DNA of 17,185 nt, from assembly GCA_900549005.1 (NCBI GenBank), contig URMT01000028.1, positions 1-17,185 of the forward strand, given 5' to 3'. This document shows positions 7,092 through 13,356 of this stretch, one piece after another. The position numbers and the translations under genes were made by a program. How positions within the stretch are numbered: the first letter of the stretch is position 1; every line of letters begins with the position of its first letter. Source of the stretch: an uncultured Eubacteriales bacterium. GTDB lineage: Bacteria; Bacillota; Clostridia; Christensenellales; Borkfalkiaceae. A model generated the notes under the pieces. That model was given only the letters and a program-made list of their open reading frames with translations. It searched no databases and was not told the DNA's origin.

Positions 7092-7240
7092 ATGTTTGCG
7101 CAAGCAGGGTTTCCATGCGCCAGCGCGACACAATTTGTCGCGCAAGCGAGCTCACCGGAAGTGAATGCCGCGCGAGACCTTAGTTTCTCAAATTCACGGA
7201 ATTTTTCGCACTCGGCCAGGGCGAAAAATTTGTGAGGCAG
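7092..7240 (+). repeat. E element copy 3 (E3), shortened form upstream of leuA
   Basis: Hairpins: GCGCA/TGCGC (7098-7120); GCGCGAC/GTCGCGC (7123-7143) competing with TCGC-GCAA-GCGA (7138-7149); TCAC/GTGA (7152-7164); remnants of GAGA/TCTC around 7174-7189; and the long final hairpin 7195-7234 with the same 11-nt loop ACTCGGCCAGG as E1. The big-loop stem of E1 and E2 is missing: after GTGAATG the sequence jumps to the GAGA...TTTCTC part, which points to an internal deletion. It ends GTGAGGCAG, and a separate GAGG (7251-7254) serves leuA. Confidence 0.7.
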
Positions 7241-7262
7241 TTTTATTTTTGAGGTAGTATCT

Positions 7263-8918
7263 ATGAAAAATTATAAAAAGTATTCAAAACAGTATTTCCT
7301 TCCCCCCGAGCGGTGTATGGACTGGGCGGAAAAGGACGCAGTTGAAAGGGCGCCCGTATGGTGCTCGGTTGACCTGCGCGACGGCAACCAGAGCCTTATC
7401 GAGCCTATGTCGCTCGAAACCAAGGTGGAATTTTTCAAACTTCTGGTAGAAATCGGCTTCAAAGAGATAGAAGTCGGCTTCCCCGCCGCCTCCGAAACGG
7501 AATACGATTTTCTGCGCAAGCTGATAGAGGACGACCTCATTCCCGACGACGTCACTATTCAGGTTCTCACCCAGGCGCGCGAACACATCATACGCAAAAC
7601 TTTCGATGCGGTGCGCGGCGCAAAGAATGTAATAGTGCACGTCTACAACTCAACTTCCGTCGCCCAGCGCGAGCAGGTATTCAAAAAGGATAAAGCGGCA
7701 ATAAAAAAGATTGCCGTAGACGGCGCGCGCCTTTTAAAGGAGCTTGCCGAGCGCGACGGGGCTAAGTACCGCTTTGAATATTCCCCCGAATCATTCACGG
7801 GTACCGAACCCGAATACGCCCTGGAAGTGGTAAACGCCGTGCTGGACGTATGGCAGCCCACCGCCGACAGAAAGGCGGTAATCAACCTGCCCGCCACGGT
7901 CGAAAACGCTATGCCCCACGTATATGCCCGGCAGATAGAGTATATGCACAAGCATATGAAGTACCGCGAAAACACCGTGCTTTCCCTTCACCCTCACAAC
8001 GACCGCGGCTGCGGCGTTGCGGCAGCGGAGATGGGCCTTTTGGCAGGCGCGGACAGAATAGAGGGCACCCTGTTCGGCAACGGCGAGCGCACGGGCAACG
8101 TAGACGTGGTCACGCTTGCTATGAATATGTTCTCGCAGGGCGTAGACCCCTGCCTCAACTTTGAAAATATGCCCTACATATGCTCGCTCTACCGCACCTT
8201 TACGGGAATGGCAATAAATCCCCGCCAGCCGTACGCGGGCGAACTGGTGTTTGCCGCCTTCTCCGGCTCGCATCAGGACGCGATTGCAAAGGGTATGGAA
8301 TGGAGGGAGAAGAAGAACCTTGATATCTGGAACGTGCCCTACCTTCCGATAGACCCCCACGACGTTGGCAGGCAGTACGACGCCGACGTAATCAGAATAA
8401 ATTCGCAGTCGGGCAAAGGCGGCGTGGGTTACATATTGCAGAAGAGCTACGGCATAAATATGCCCGCCCGAATGAAGGAAGTTATGGGCTATGCGGCCAA
8501 GGACGTGTCTGATAAACAGCACAAAGAGCTGCACCCCGACGAAATCTACAAGATTTTCTGCGAACACTTCCTCGAAAGGCGCCGCGCGTTCGACGTAATC
8601 GAGTGCCACTATAAGCAGACGGGCGGCATCACCGCCACGGTAACGGTGTTGAAAGACGCCAAGATGACCGACGTCACCGCCGAGGGCAACGGAAGGTTGA
8701 ACGCCGTTTCAAACGCGTTGAAAAAATTCTTAGGCGTGGAGTATACGCTCACGGATTACGAAGAGCACGCCCTCACCCAGCGTTCAAGCTCCAAGGCTAT
8801 TTCCTATGTAGGCATAGAGAGCGGCGGCAAATCATACTGGGGAGCGGGAGTGGACGAAGATATCATAACCTCCTCGGTGAAGGCATTGGTTTCTGCCATA
8901 AACAATATGCTTTCCTGA
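7263..8918 (+). CDS. leuA: 2-isopropylmalate synthase (long LeuA form)
   Basis: LeuA condenses acetyl-CoA with 2-oxoisovalerate in the first committed step of leucine synthesis. The 551-residue protein belongs to the long form typical of Actinobacteria, yeast and some Clostridia. It shows WCSVDLRDGNQSLIEPMS with catalytic Arg39 and Asp40, the metal-binding LHPHND (His243, His245), and GTLFGNGERTGNVD. The C-terminal part from about residue 420 looks like the LeuA dimer/allosteric domain that senses leucine. ATG 7263 has GAGG at 7251-7254, eight bases upstream. No leuB, leuC, leuD or ilv genes lie nearby, and I see no T-box signature in the leader; instead the leader contains E3. An R element begins five bases after the stop. 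Confidence 0.95.
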   Translation: MKNYKKYSKQYFLPPERCMDWAEKDAVERAPVWCSVDLRDGNQSLIEPMSLETKVEFFKLLVEIGFKEIEVGFPAASETEYDFLRKLIEDDLIPDDVTIQVLTQAREHIIRKTFDAVRGAKNVIVHVYNSTSVAQREQVFKKDKAAIKKIAVDGARLLKELAERDGAKYRFEYSPESFTGTEPEYALEVVNAVLDVWQPTADRKAVINLPATVENAMPHVYARQIEYMHKHMKYRENTVLSLHPHNDRGCGVAAAEMGLLAGADRIEGTLFGNGERTGNVDVVTLAMNMFSQGVDPCLNFENMPYICSLYRTFTGMAINPRQPYAGELVFAAFSGSHQDAIAKGMEWREKKNLDIWNVPYLPIDPHDVGRQYDADVIRINSQSGKGGVGYILQKSYGINMPARMKEVMGYAAKDVSDKQHKELHPDEIYKIFCEHFLERRRAFDVIECHYKQTGGITATVTVLKDAKMTDVTAEGNGRLNAVSNALKKFLGVEYTLTDYEEHALTQRSSSKAISYVGIESGGKSYWGAGVDEDIITSSVKALVSAINNMLS

Positions 8919-9039
8919 CGGTATATAAGCGTCGCATAACATTGTCGCGTTTGCGGTTCTGCTCAGTCACTTACCTCAAAGTAAGCTCCTTCACAGCGTT
9001 CCGCACGCTCCTCGTTCTGCTTGCTTCTCTGCCGTCAGG
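8914..9039 (+). repeat. R element copy 2 (R2) with 8-bp terminal inverted repeats
   Basis: The core 8924-9028 begins TATAAGCGTCGCATAAC and ends CTGCTTGCTTCT; its centre CTTACctcaaaGTAAG is nearly identical to that of R1. It is flanked by CCTGACGG (8914-8921) and CCGTCAGG (9032-9039), perfect complements. The left one spans the leuA stop codon (TGA 8916-8918). In RNA this would close a ~126-nt stem-loop at the end of the leuA message. No T-run follows. Confidence 0.75.
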
Positions 9040-9056
9040 TGCCGCTGAATACAGCA

Positions 9057-9090
9057 ATAAGCGGCGCATAATATTGTCGCGTTTGCGGTT
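9057..9090 (+). repeat. Partial R element (R5)
   Basis: ATAAGCGGCGCATAATATTG and the following GTCGCGTTTGCGGTT repeat the first third of R2 almost exactly, about 130 bp after it. The rest of the element is absent; unrelated sequence with GCGC-rich inverted stretches follows to about 9130. Confidence 0.65.
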
Positions 9091-9186
9091 GTTTTGGACT
9101 CGCTGCGCCACAACGGTGCGCTGCGCGTAAAATATGCACAAATTTTTGTAAGTTGTGCGGCTGTAATAAAAACAGTTACAAAATAT

Positions 9187-9216
9187 TTGACTTGCGCTCT
9201 GCGCCTGCTGTATAAT
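9187..9216 (+). promoter_or_regulatory. Sigma-A-type promoter for the lgt-like gene
   Basis: TTGACT (9187-9192) and TATAAT (9211-9216) are separated by 18 bp, one base from consensus in the -35 box and perfect in the -10 box. Transcription should start near 9223, about 60 bases before the start codon at 9283. Confidence 0.8.
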
Positions 9217-9223
9217 AATTTCG

Positions 9224-9249
9224 GCGGCGGGGGAGTAAGTTCCCGCCGC
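9224..9249 (+). other. 5'-UTR hairpin
   Basis: GCGGCGGG (9224-9231) pairs perfectly with CCCGCCGC (9242-9249) across a 10-nt loop, at the predicted 5' end of the lgt-like transcript. An A-rich segment follows instead of a T-run. A 5'-end stabiliser is one plausible role. Confidence 0.55.
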
Positions 9250-9282
9250 ACAAAAAAGTCATAAACAAAAAAGGAATAATAT

Positions 9283-10653
9283 ATGTATCCCGACCCTTTA
9301 TTTACCATAGGCAATGTCAGCGTGTACGCCTACGGTCTGTGTATGGCGGTGGGCATCATTCTGTGCTTTGTGTTCCTTCTGTGGACGTTCTCTTATAAGA
9401 ACTTCAACGAAGAATGTACAGACAAAATGTTGCTCCTCGGCGTCGTCGCAACGGGCATTGGCATACTCTTTGCTATGCTCTTCCAGTCACTCTATAACTA
9501 CATCGATACAGGCAAGTTCACTTTCGGAAGTATGACCTTCATCGGCGGCCTCATCGGCGGTGTGGGCAGCTACCTCGCGTTCTATAACCTGTATGTATAC
9601 GTAATTGCGCCGCGCACCAAAATAAAGTGGCTGCAAAACAATATGAACGCCAGCCTTACCGACGCGGTGCCCTTTATTCCCATCGGCATAACCATCGCGC
9701 ACGCCTTCGGAAGATTGGGCTGCACGTTTGCGGGCTGTTGTTACGGTGCCGAGGCTGATTGGGGCATATATTTTGAAACAGCGGGAACAAAAGTAATTCC
9801 CACCCAGCTTTTTGAATGTATCTTCCTCGTGCTCCTCACGGTTGCTATGGCGGTTTTGTATTTCAAGTTCAAATTCAATCTCAACCTCAGCGTATACCTT
9901 ATATCGTACGGCGTATGGCGTTTTGTTATCGAGTTTTTCCGCGACGACAACCGCGGCGGGTTTATCCCCGGGCTTACCCCCTCGCAGTTCTGGTGCATAA
10001 TAATGATGCTCGCGGGAATAGGTTATATCTTCCTGTATAAATACGTTCTCAAAAACAAGATGAAGCACCCCGAACTTCAACCGCCCGTAAAGGAAAAGAA
10101 GGCAAAAAAGGCAGAAGAAACAAAAAAAAGTTCTCAGAGTACTACAAATGCGCTTAATTTAGTAATTTATATAGCTATTATTTTTGCTCTTATAATGATT
10201 GTGCTGACTATCGTCGGTGTATGTATCAATTGGGCTAACTTTTCTGGACAGTCAGGTGACGGGCTTATCGAAACGGGGGTTGAGGGTATTACACTCACAC
10301 AGTTATTTGATTCATTCAGTAAGTTGGATGGAAAAATAGGTAGTGCGTTTAAGACTATGGCTTCGTTTGCCATACTCACAGTGATTTTTACTGCTGCAAC
10401 AGCGGCGCTTGCCGGCATATGCAAATTTGTAAGGCAGAAACCTTTTAATTTTATTCTGTTTGTAATTTCCATAGTCTGTATAATATTCGGTATAGTGAGC
10501 ATTATAAGTTCTTCCGCTCTTTGTGATATTATAAGCATCGATGCAGGTTCGCTTGCAAGCGGTACTTATACCCTTGCCGCAGGCGCTTGGCTGACAGCGA
10601 TAGACGGTATTATTGCGGGAATAATGGGGCTGCTCGTTACAGTTATAATTTAA
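9283..10653 (+). CDS. Lgt-like prolipoprotein diacylglyceryl transferase with C-terminal membrane extension
   Basis: The first ~262 residues follow the Lgt fold: VYAYGLCMAVG (the conserved tyrosine), FIGGLIGGVG, GRLGCTFAGCCYG (the Lgt signature region) and YGVWRFVIEFFRDDN with the conserved Arg and Glu. Lgt moves diacylglycerol from phosphatidylglycerol to the lipobox cysteine of prelipoproteins. Compared with E. coli Lgt, the His of the HGG motif is Ile, and the Asn and Glu of GRLGNFINGELWG are both Cys, as in a GCCYG subgroup I associate with Firmicutes. Activity is therefore uncertain. A Lys/Glu-rich linker (about 263-288) leads to ~170 extra residues with about four hydrophobic helices, unknown in ordinary Lgt. 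The DNA becomes markedly AT-rich from about 10141. ATG 9283 has AAGGAA six bases upstream. A strong terminator follows. Confidence 0.85.
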   Translation: MYPDPLFTIGNVSVYAYGLCMAVGIILCFVFLLWTFSYKNFNEECTDKMLLLGVVATGIGILFAMLFQSLYNYIDTGKFTFGSMTFIGGLIGGVGSYLAFYNLYVYVIAPRTKIKWLQNNMNASLTDAVPFIPIGITIAHAFGRLGCTFAGCCYGAEADWGIYFETAGTKVIPTQLFECIFLVLLTVAMAVLYFKFKFNLNLSVYLISYGVWRFVIEFFRDDNRGGFIPGLTPSQFWCIIMMLAGIGYIFLYKYVLKNKMKHPELQPPVKEKKAKKAEETKKSSQSTTNALNLVIYIAIIFALIMIVLTIVGVCINWANFSGQSGDGLIETGVEGITLTQLFDSFSKLDGKIGSAFKTMASFAILTVIFTAATAALAGICKFVRQKPFNFILFVISIVCIIFGIVSIISSSALCDIISIDAGSLASGTYTLAAGAWLTAIDGIIAGIMGLLVTVII

Positions 10654-10670
10654 AAATATATTTTATATGT

Positions 10671-10710
10671 GCCGCAGGCGCGTTTTAAATGCGCCTGCGG
10701 TTTTTTTGTT
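10671..10710 (+). terminator. Intrinsic terminator of the lgt-like gene
   Basis: CCGCAGGCGC (10672-10681) pairs perfectly with GCGCCTGCGG (10691-10700) over a 9-nt loop and is followed by seven T. It lies 18 bp after the stop codon. Confidence 0.9.
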
Positions 10711-10723
10711 CTATAAAAATTTT

Positions 10724-10752
10724 GAATAAACAATTTTTGCTTTCACATACTT
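10724..10752 (+). promoter_or_regulatory. Candidate forespore (sigma-G-like) promoter of spoVT
   Basis: GAATA (10724-10728) fits the sigma-G -35 consensus GHATR, and CATACTT (10746-10752) matches six of seven positions of CATWHTA, with a 17-bp spacer. In Bacillus spoVT is transcribed by sigma-G. The match is visual; sigma-F overlap cannot be excluded. Confidence 0.5.
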
Positions 10753-10786
10753 TTTATGTAAAAATTTTTATTTTTAAGGAGATGTT

Positions 10787-11335
10787 ATGAAAGCAACGGG
10801 AATTGTACGCAGAATAGACGAGCTGGGCAGGGTGGTCATACCCAAGGAGATACGCAGCACTCTCAGGTTGAAGTCGGGCGACCCGCTCGAAATTTTCACC
10901 GAGCGCGACGAGCTTATGCTCAAAAAGTATTCGCCCATAGCCTCGCTCGAAAAGTTTTCAGAAGGCACTGCAAAGAGCCTCAACGACCTGTCCGGTCATC
11001 TTGCCGTCATCTGCGACACCGACGAAGTGCTCTATGCCGCGGGCACGGGCAAGCGCGAACTGTTCGGCAAAAGCCTGTCTGCCGCGATGGATAAAATTCT
11101 GGCTGGCAGGCGCGCATACCTTGCCAATCTTGCGGAAGGGGGCGACATAGTTCCCATAACCGAAGGCGGCGCGGGCTCGGTCACGGCACAGATTATCGTG
11201 CCCATAGTGTCGGGCGGCGACTGCCTTGGCGCCGTCGCGCTCATATCCACCGAACAGGGAGCAAAAATCGAAGCGGGCGCGGCAAAACTCGCCCAGCTTT
11301 CGGCTACAATCTTAGCTTCGCAGTTCGAAAGTTAA
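10787..11335 (+). CDS. spoVT: Stage V sporulation protein T (AbrB-family regulator with GAF domain)
   Basis: SpoVT is a DNA-binding regulator that tunes late forespore gene expression. The protein has 182 residues, close to the 178 of the Bacillus protein. Residues 1-52 are the AbrB/SpoVT swapped-hairpin domain (MKATGIVRRIDELGRVVIPK, then EIRSTLRLKSGDPLEIF), which is highly conserved. Residues ~53-182 match the GAF-like sensory half, ending VPIVSGGDCLGAVALIS. ATG 10787 has a strong AAGGAG (10776-10781) five bases upstream, and a sigma-G-like promoter lies 35-63 bases upstream. The gene precedes a yabM-like flippase and, one gene later, a yabN-like mazG, as in Bacillus (spoVT-yabM-yabN). Confidence 0.95.
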   Translation: MKATGIVRRIDELGRVVIPKEIRSTLRLKSGDPLEIFTERDELMLKKYSPIASLEKFSEGTAKSLNDLSGHLAVICDTDEVLYAAGTGKRELFGKSLSAAMDKILAGRRAYLANLAEGGDIVPITEGGAGSVTAQIIVPIVSGGDCLGAVALISTEQGAKIEAGAAKLAQLSATILASQFES

Positions 11336-11358
11336 ATTTCGTTGCAGCGTTTTTTTTT
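11319..11358 (+). terminator. Candidate terminator at the end of spoVT
   Basis: CGAAA/TTTCG (11326-11341) with a further CGC/GCG at its base (11319-11321, 11347-11349) is followed directly by nine T. The stem is imperfect and includes the stop codon. A second hairpin follows at 11372-11397. Confidence 0.45.
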
Positions 11359-11371
11359 GAATAAACAAACG

Positions 11372-11397
11372 GCGCGCGGCTTTGCCTGCGCGCTTTT
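11372..11397 (+). terminator. Second hairpin between spoVT and the flippase gene
   Basis: GCGCGC-GGC (11372-11380) pairs with GCC-T-GCGCGC (11384-11393), leaving one bulged base, and is followed by TTTT. It may help termination or act as an attenuator for the downstream genes. Confidence 0.4.
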
Positions 11398-11452
11398 AGG
11401 GTAATGGTTGGTTTGGGCATATATGCGCGTCAATTGTAAATCAGGGAATATA

Positions 11453-12784
11453 ATGTCAAAGTTAATAAAAAGGTTTTTCGGCAGGCAGTCGTTCGTTGCG
11501 GGCGCGCTCATTATATCTGCGGGCGGCTTCATTTCAAAAATACTTGGCGCGCTCTACCGCATACCGCTCACCAACATTCTCGGCGGCGAGGGAATGGGGA
11601 TATACCAGATGGTGTATCCCCTGTATTGCATACTTTTAACCGTGTCCGCCTCTGGCATACCCGCGGGCATAGCCAGGCTTATTGCTTCGGGGCGCGCGCC
11701 CGGGGCGGAAAAGTCGGCTTTTAAACTGTACGGCTTCATAGGTGTGCTCGGCACAATCGCTATGTACCTGCTTGCGCGGCCGCTCGCCTCTGCCCAGGGC
11801 GAACCTGCGGTCGGGCTATGCTGTAAACTACTTGCGCCCGCCGTGTTCTTCGTCGCCGTCCTGTCTGTGGTGCGCGGCTACTTTCAGGGCAGGCACAATA
11901 TGATTCCCACCGCGTTCACCGAAGTGTGCGAACAGCTTTTAAAGGTGCTCGCGGGCGTGGCGTTTGCCTGGCAGTTCCGCGGCAATATGCCGCTCGCCGT
12001 GGCCTCTACGCTGTTTGCCGTAACCCTGTCAGAGGGTTTTTCCGCTCTGTTCGCCGTAATGCTTTACAGGGGCGAAGGCACCCGCCGCCCACTGTTTCCC
12101 GAAAGGAGCGCGGGTTACGGAGCAATACTGCGCTATACCGTTCCCATAACCTTTACGGCGATAGCTATGCCCGTTTCGCAGCTTGCCGAAAGCATAGTCG
12201 CCGTCAACCTTCTGCGGTCTGCGGGGCTGGAAGCAACCGCGCTCTACGGCATATTTTCGGGCTGCGCCGTCACCATAATCAACCTGCCCGTATCGGTAAC
12301 TTACGGCTTCGCCGCGGCAAGCGTACCCAAAATAGCGCCGCTCGCCTCGTCGGGCGACGTTCAATCTGCCCGCGCCGCCGCCTTGAAGGCAATTTTAATA
12401 ACTCTCGGCGTGGCAATTCCCTTTTCGATAGCGCTCTACGTGTTCGCTCCGCTCGCCGCAGATATAATCTTCCGTTCGTTCACCGCCGAACAGAACGCGC
12501 TTTTGGTGCGGCTGGTGCGCATAATGTCAATAAACGCCGTAACTCTCTCGGTCACGCAGACGGCCTCGGCCTGTCTTACGGCGCTCGGCACACCCGTAAG
12601 GGCCACCGCAGTGCAGTGGGTAACCTGCGCCCTGCGCGTGGGACTTGCGGCCCTCTTCATCAGCCGCGGATTTTCGGTAGAGGGCGTGGCAATCGCCTCG
12701 AATATCGCATATTTTGTTGCGGCAGCCGTCAATTTATGGTATACTGTAAGGCACAAGCAAAAAACAAAAAGGTGCTCACGATGA
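11453..12784 (+). CDS. SpoVB/YabM-like polysaccharide flippase (MOP superfamily)
   Basis: A membrane protein of 443 residues with about 12-14 hydrophobic segments. The start region (GALIISAGGFISKILGALYR) and the stretch IYQMVYPLYCILLTVSASG, then IPAGIARLIA, are typical of the SpoVB/YabM/MurJ-like branch of the multidrug/oligosaccharidyl-lipid/polysaccharide exporters. Relatives move lipid-linked sugars across the membrane, and SpoVB is needed for spore cortex. ATG 11453 is preferred because AGGGA lies five bases upstream and the core homology begins there; ATG 11423 and an earlier start are possible. The position right after spoVT matches yabM in Bacillus. The 3' end overlaps the next gene as ATGA. 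The lipid-linked substrate cannot be told from sequence. Confidence 0.9.
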   Translation: MSKLIKRFFGRQSFVAGALIISAGGFISKILGALYRIPLTNILGGEGMGIYQMVYPLYCILLTVSASGIPAGIARLIASGRAPGAEKSAFKLYGFIGVLGTIAMYLLARPLASAQGEPAVGLCCKLLAPAVFFVAVLSVVRGYFQGRHNMIPTAFTEVCEQLLKVLAGVAFAWQFRGNMPLAVASTLFAVTLSEGFSALFAVMLYRGEGTRRPLFPERSAGYGAILRYTVPITFTAIAMPVSQLAESIVAVNLLRSAGLEATALYGIFSGCAVTIINLPVSVTYGFAAASVPKIAPLASSGDVQSARAAALKAILITLGVAIPFSIALYVFAPLAADIIFRSFTAEQNALLVRLVRIMSINAVTLSVTQTASACLTALGTPVRATAVQWVTCALRVGLAALFISRGFSVEGVAIASNIAYFVAAAVNLWYTVRHKQKTKRCSR

Positions 12785-13287
12785 AAAAAATATTCGCTGT
12801 TTTGGCGGCGGCCGTTATTCCCGCTTTATCGTGCATTTTCGGTTGTGCTGTCAACACTCCGCGTGATTTTGTAAATATTATGCGCGGCCAGTGCATAAGC
12901 GAACTCGGGGTAGACGTATCTGCGGGCGAAGTTCTCGGCTGGTACTATGATTACGGCTTTTTTGGCGACGGCAAAGCCTATATGAAGGTGTCGTTTACGG
13001 AAGGTGGGCTCGAAGGAGATGCGTTCGGCGGGGATTGGTTGTCCTTTCCCGCGGATTACACAACATCTATGCTTTTGTACGGTTCGGAAAACCGCGGTGC
13101 CTATGTGAAGGACGAGAACGGCGAACTGTTGGTTCCGCAGATATATGAAGGTTTGTATAAGCTCGTGGACAGGCAGCCGGAAGATTATCGCGACGAACCG
13201 CTGCTTGAAAGAGCGTCTAAAAATTTTACGCTCGGCGTTTATGATAAAGGGCAGGATATCTTATATTTCTACCGCTACAACAGCTGA
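12781..13287 (+). CDS. Small secreted lipoprotein, function unknown
   Basis: A 168-residue protein starting MKKIFAVLAAAVIPALSC: a short basic N-terminus, a hydrophobic stretch, then Cys18 and Cys22. IFGC (19-22) is an acceptable but imperfect lipobox, so Cys22 is the likely lipid site, with Cys18 as alternative. The mature part is rich in Tyr, Gly and Asp (GWYYDYGFFGDGKAYMKVSF, later LYKLVDRQPEDY and DKGQDILYFYRY) and looks like a small beta-rich extracytoplasmic domain. I do not recognise the family with confidence. ATG 12781 overlaps the flippase stop (ATGA) and has AAGGTG six bases upstream, so the two are translated together. The gene sits between the yabM-like and yabN-like genes, a position empty in Bacillus. 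GC content appears lower than in its neighbours. Confidence 0.85.
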   Translation: MKKIFAVLAAAVIPALSCIFGCAVNTPRDFVNIMRGQCISELGVDVSAGEVLGWYYDYGFFGDGKAYMKVSFTEGGLEGDAFGGDWLSFPADYTTSMLLYGSENRGAYVKDENGELLVPQIYEGLYKLVDRQPEDYRDEPLLERASKNFTLGVYDKGQDILYFYRYNS

Positions 13288-13356
13288 AACGGTATGTTTC
13301 GGGTTCAGGCATCGACGGTATTAGGTCGTTGAAAATAATTACATCAGGGGACTGTT

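Noticed and set aside
6594..7235. Several small frames on both strands in the hslV-leuA gap
   Set aside because: They read through repeats in arbitrary frames, including the HFERSREIS peptide of the MITE-like repeat; no ribosome sites or conserved domains.
11926..13287. Long open frame of 453 codons overlapping the flippase gene
   Set aside because: Its first part is a basic, low-complexity out-of-frame reading of the flippase gene. Only the final 168 codons, from ATG 12781, are a real gene, annotated as the lipoprotein.
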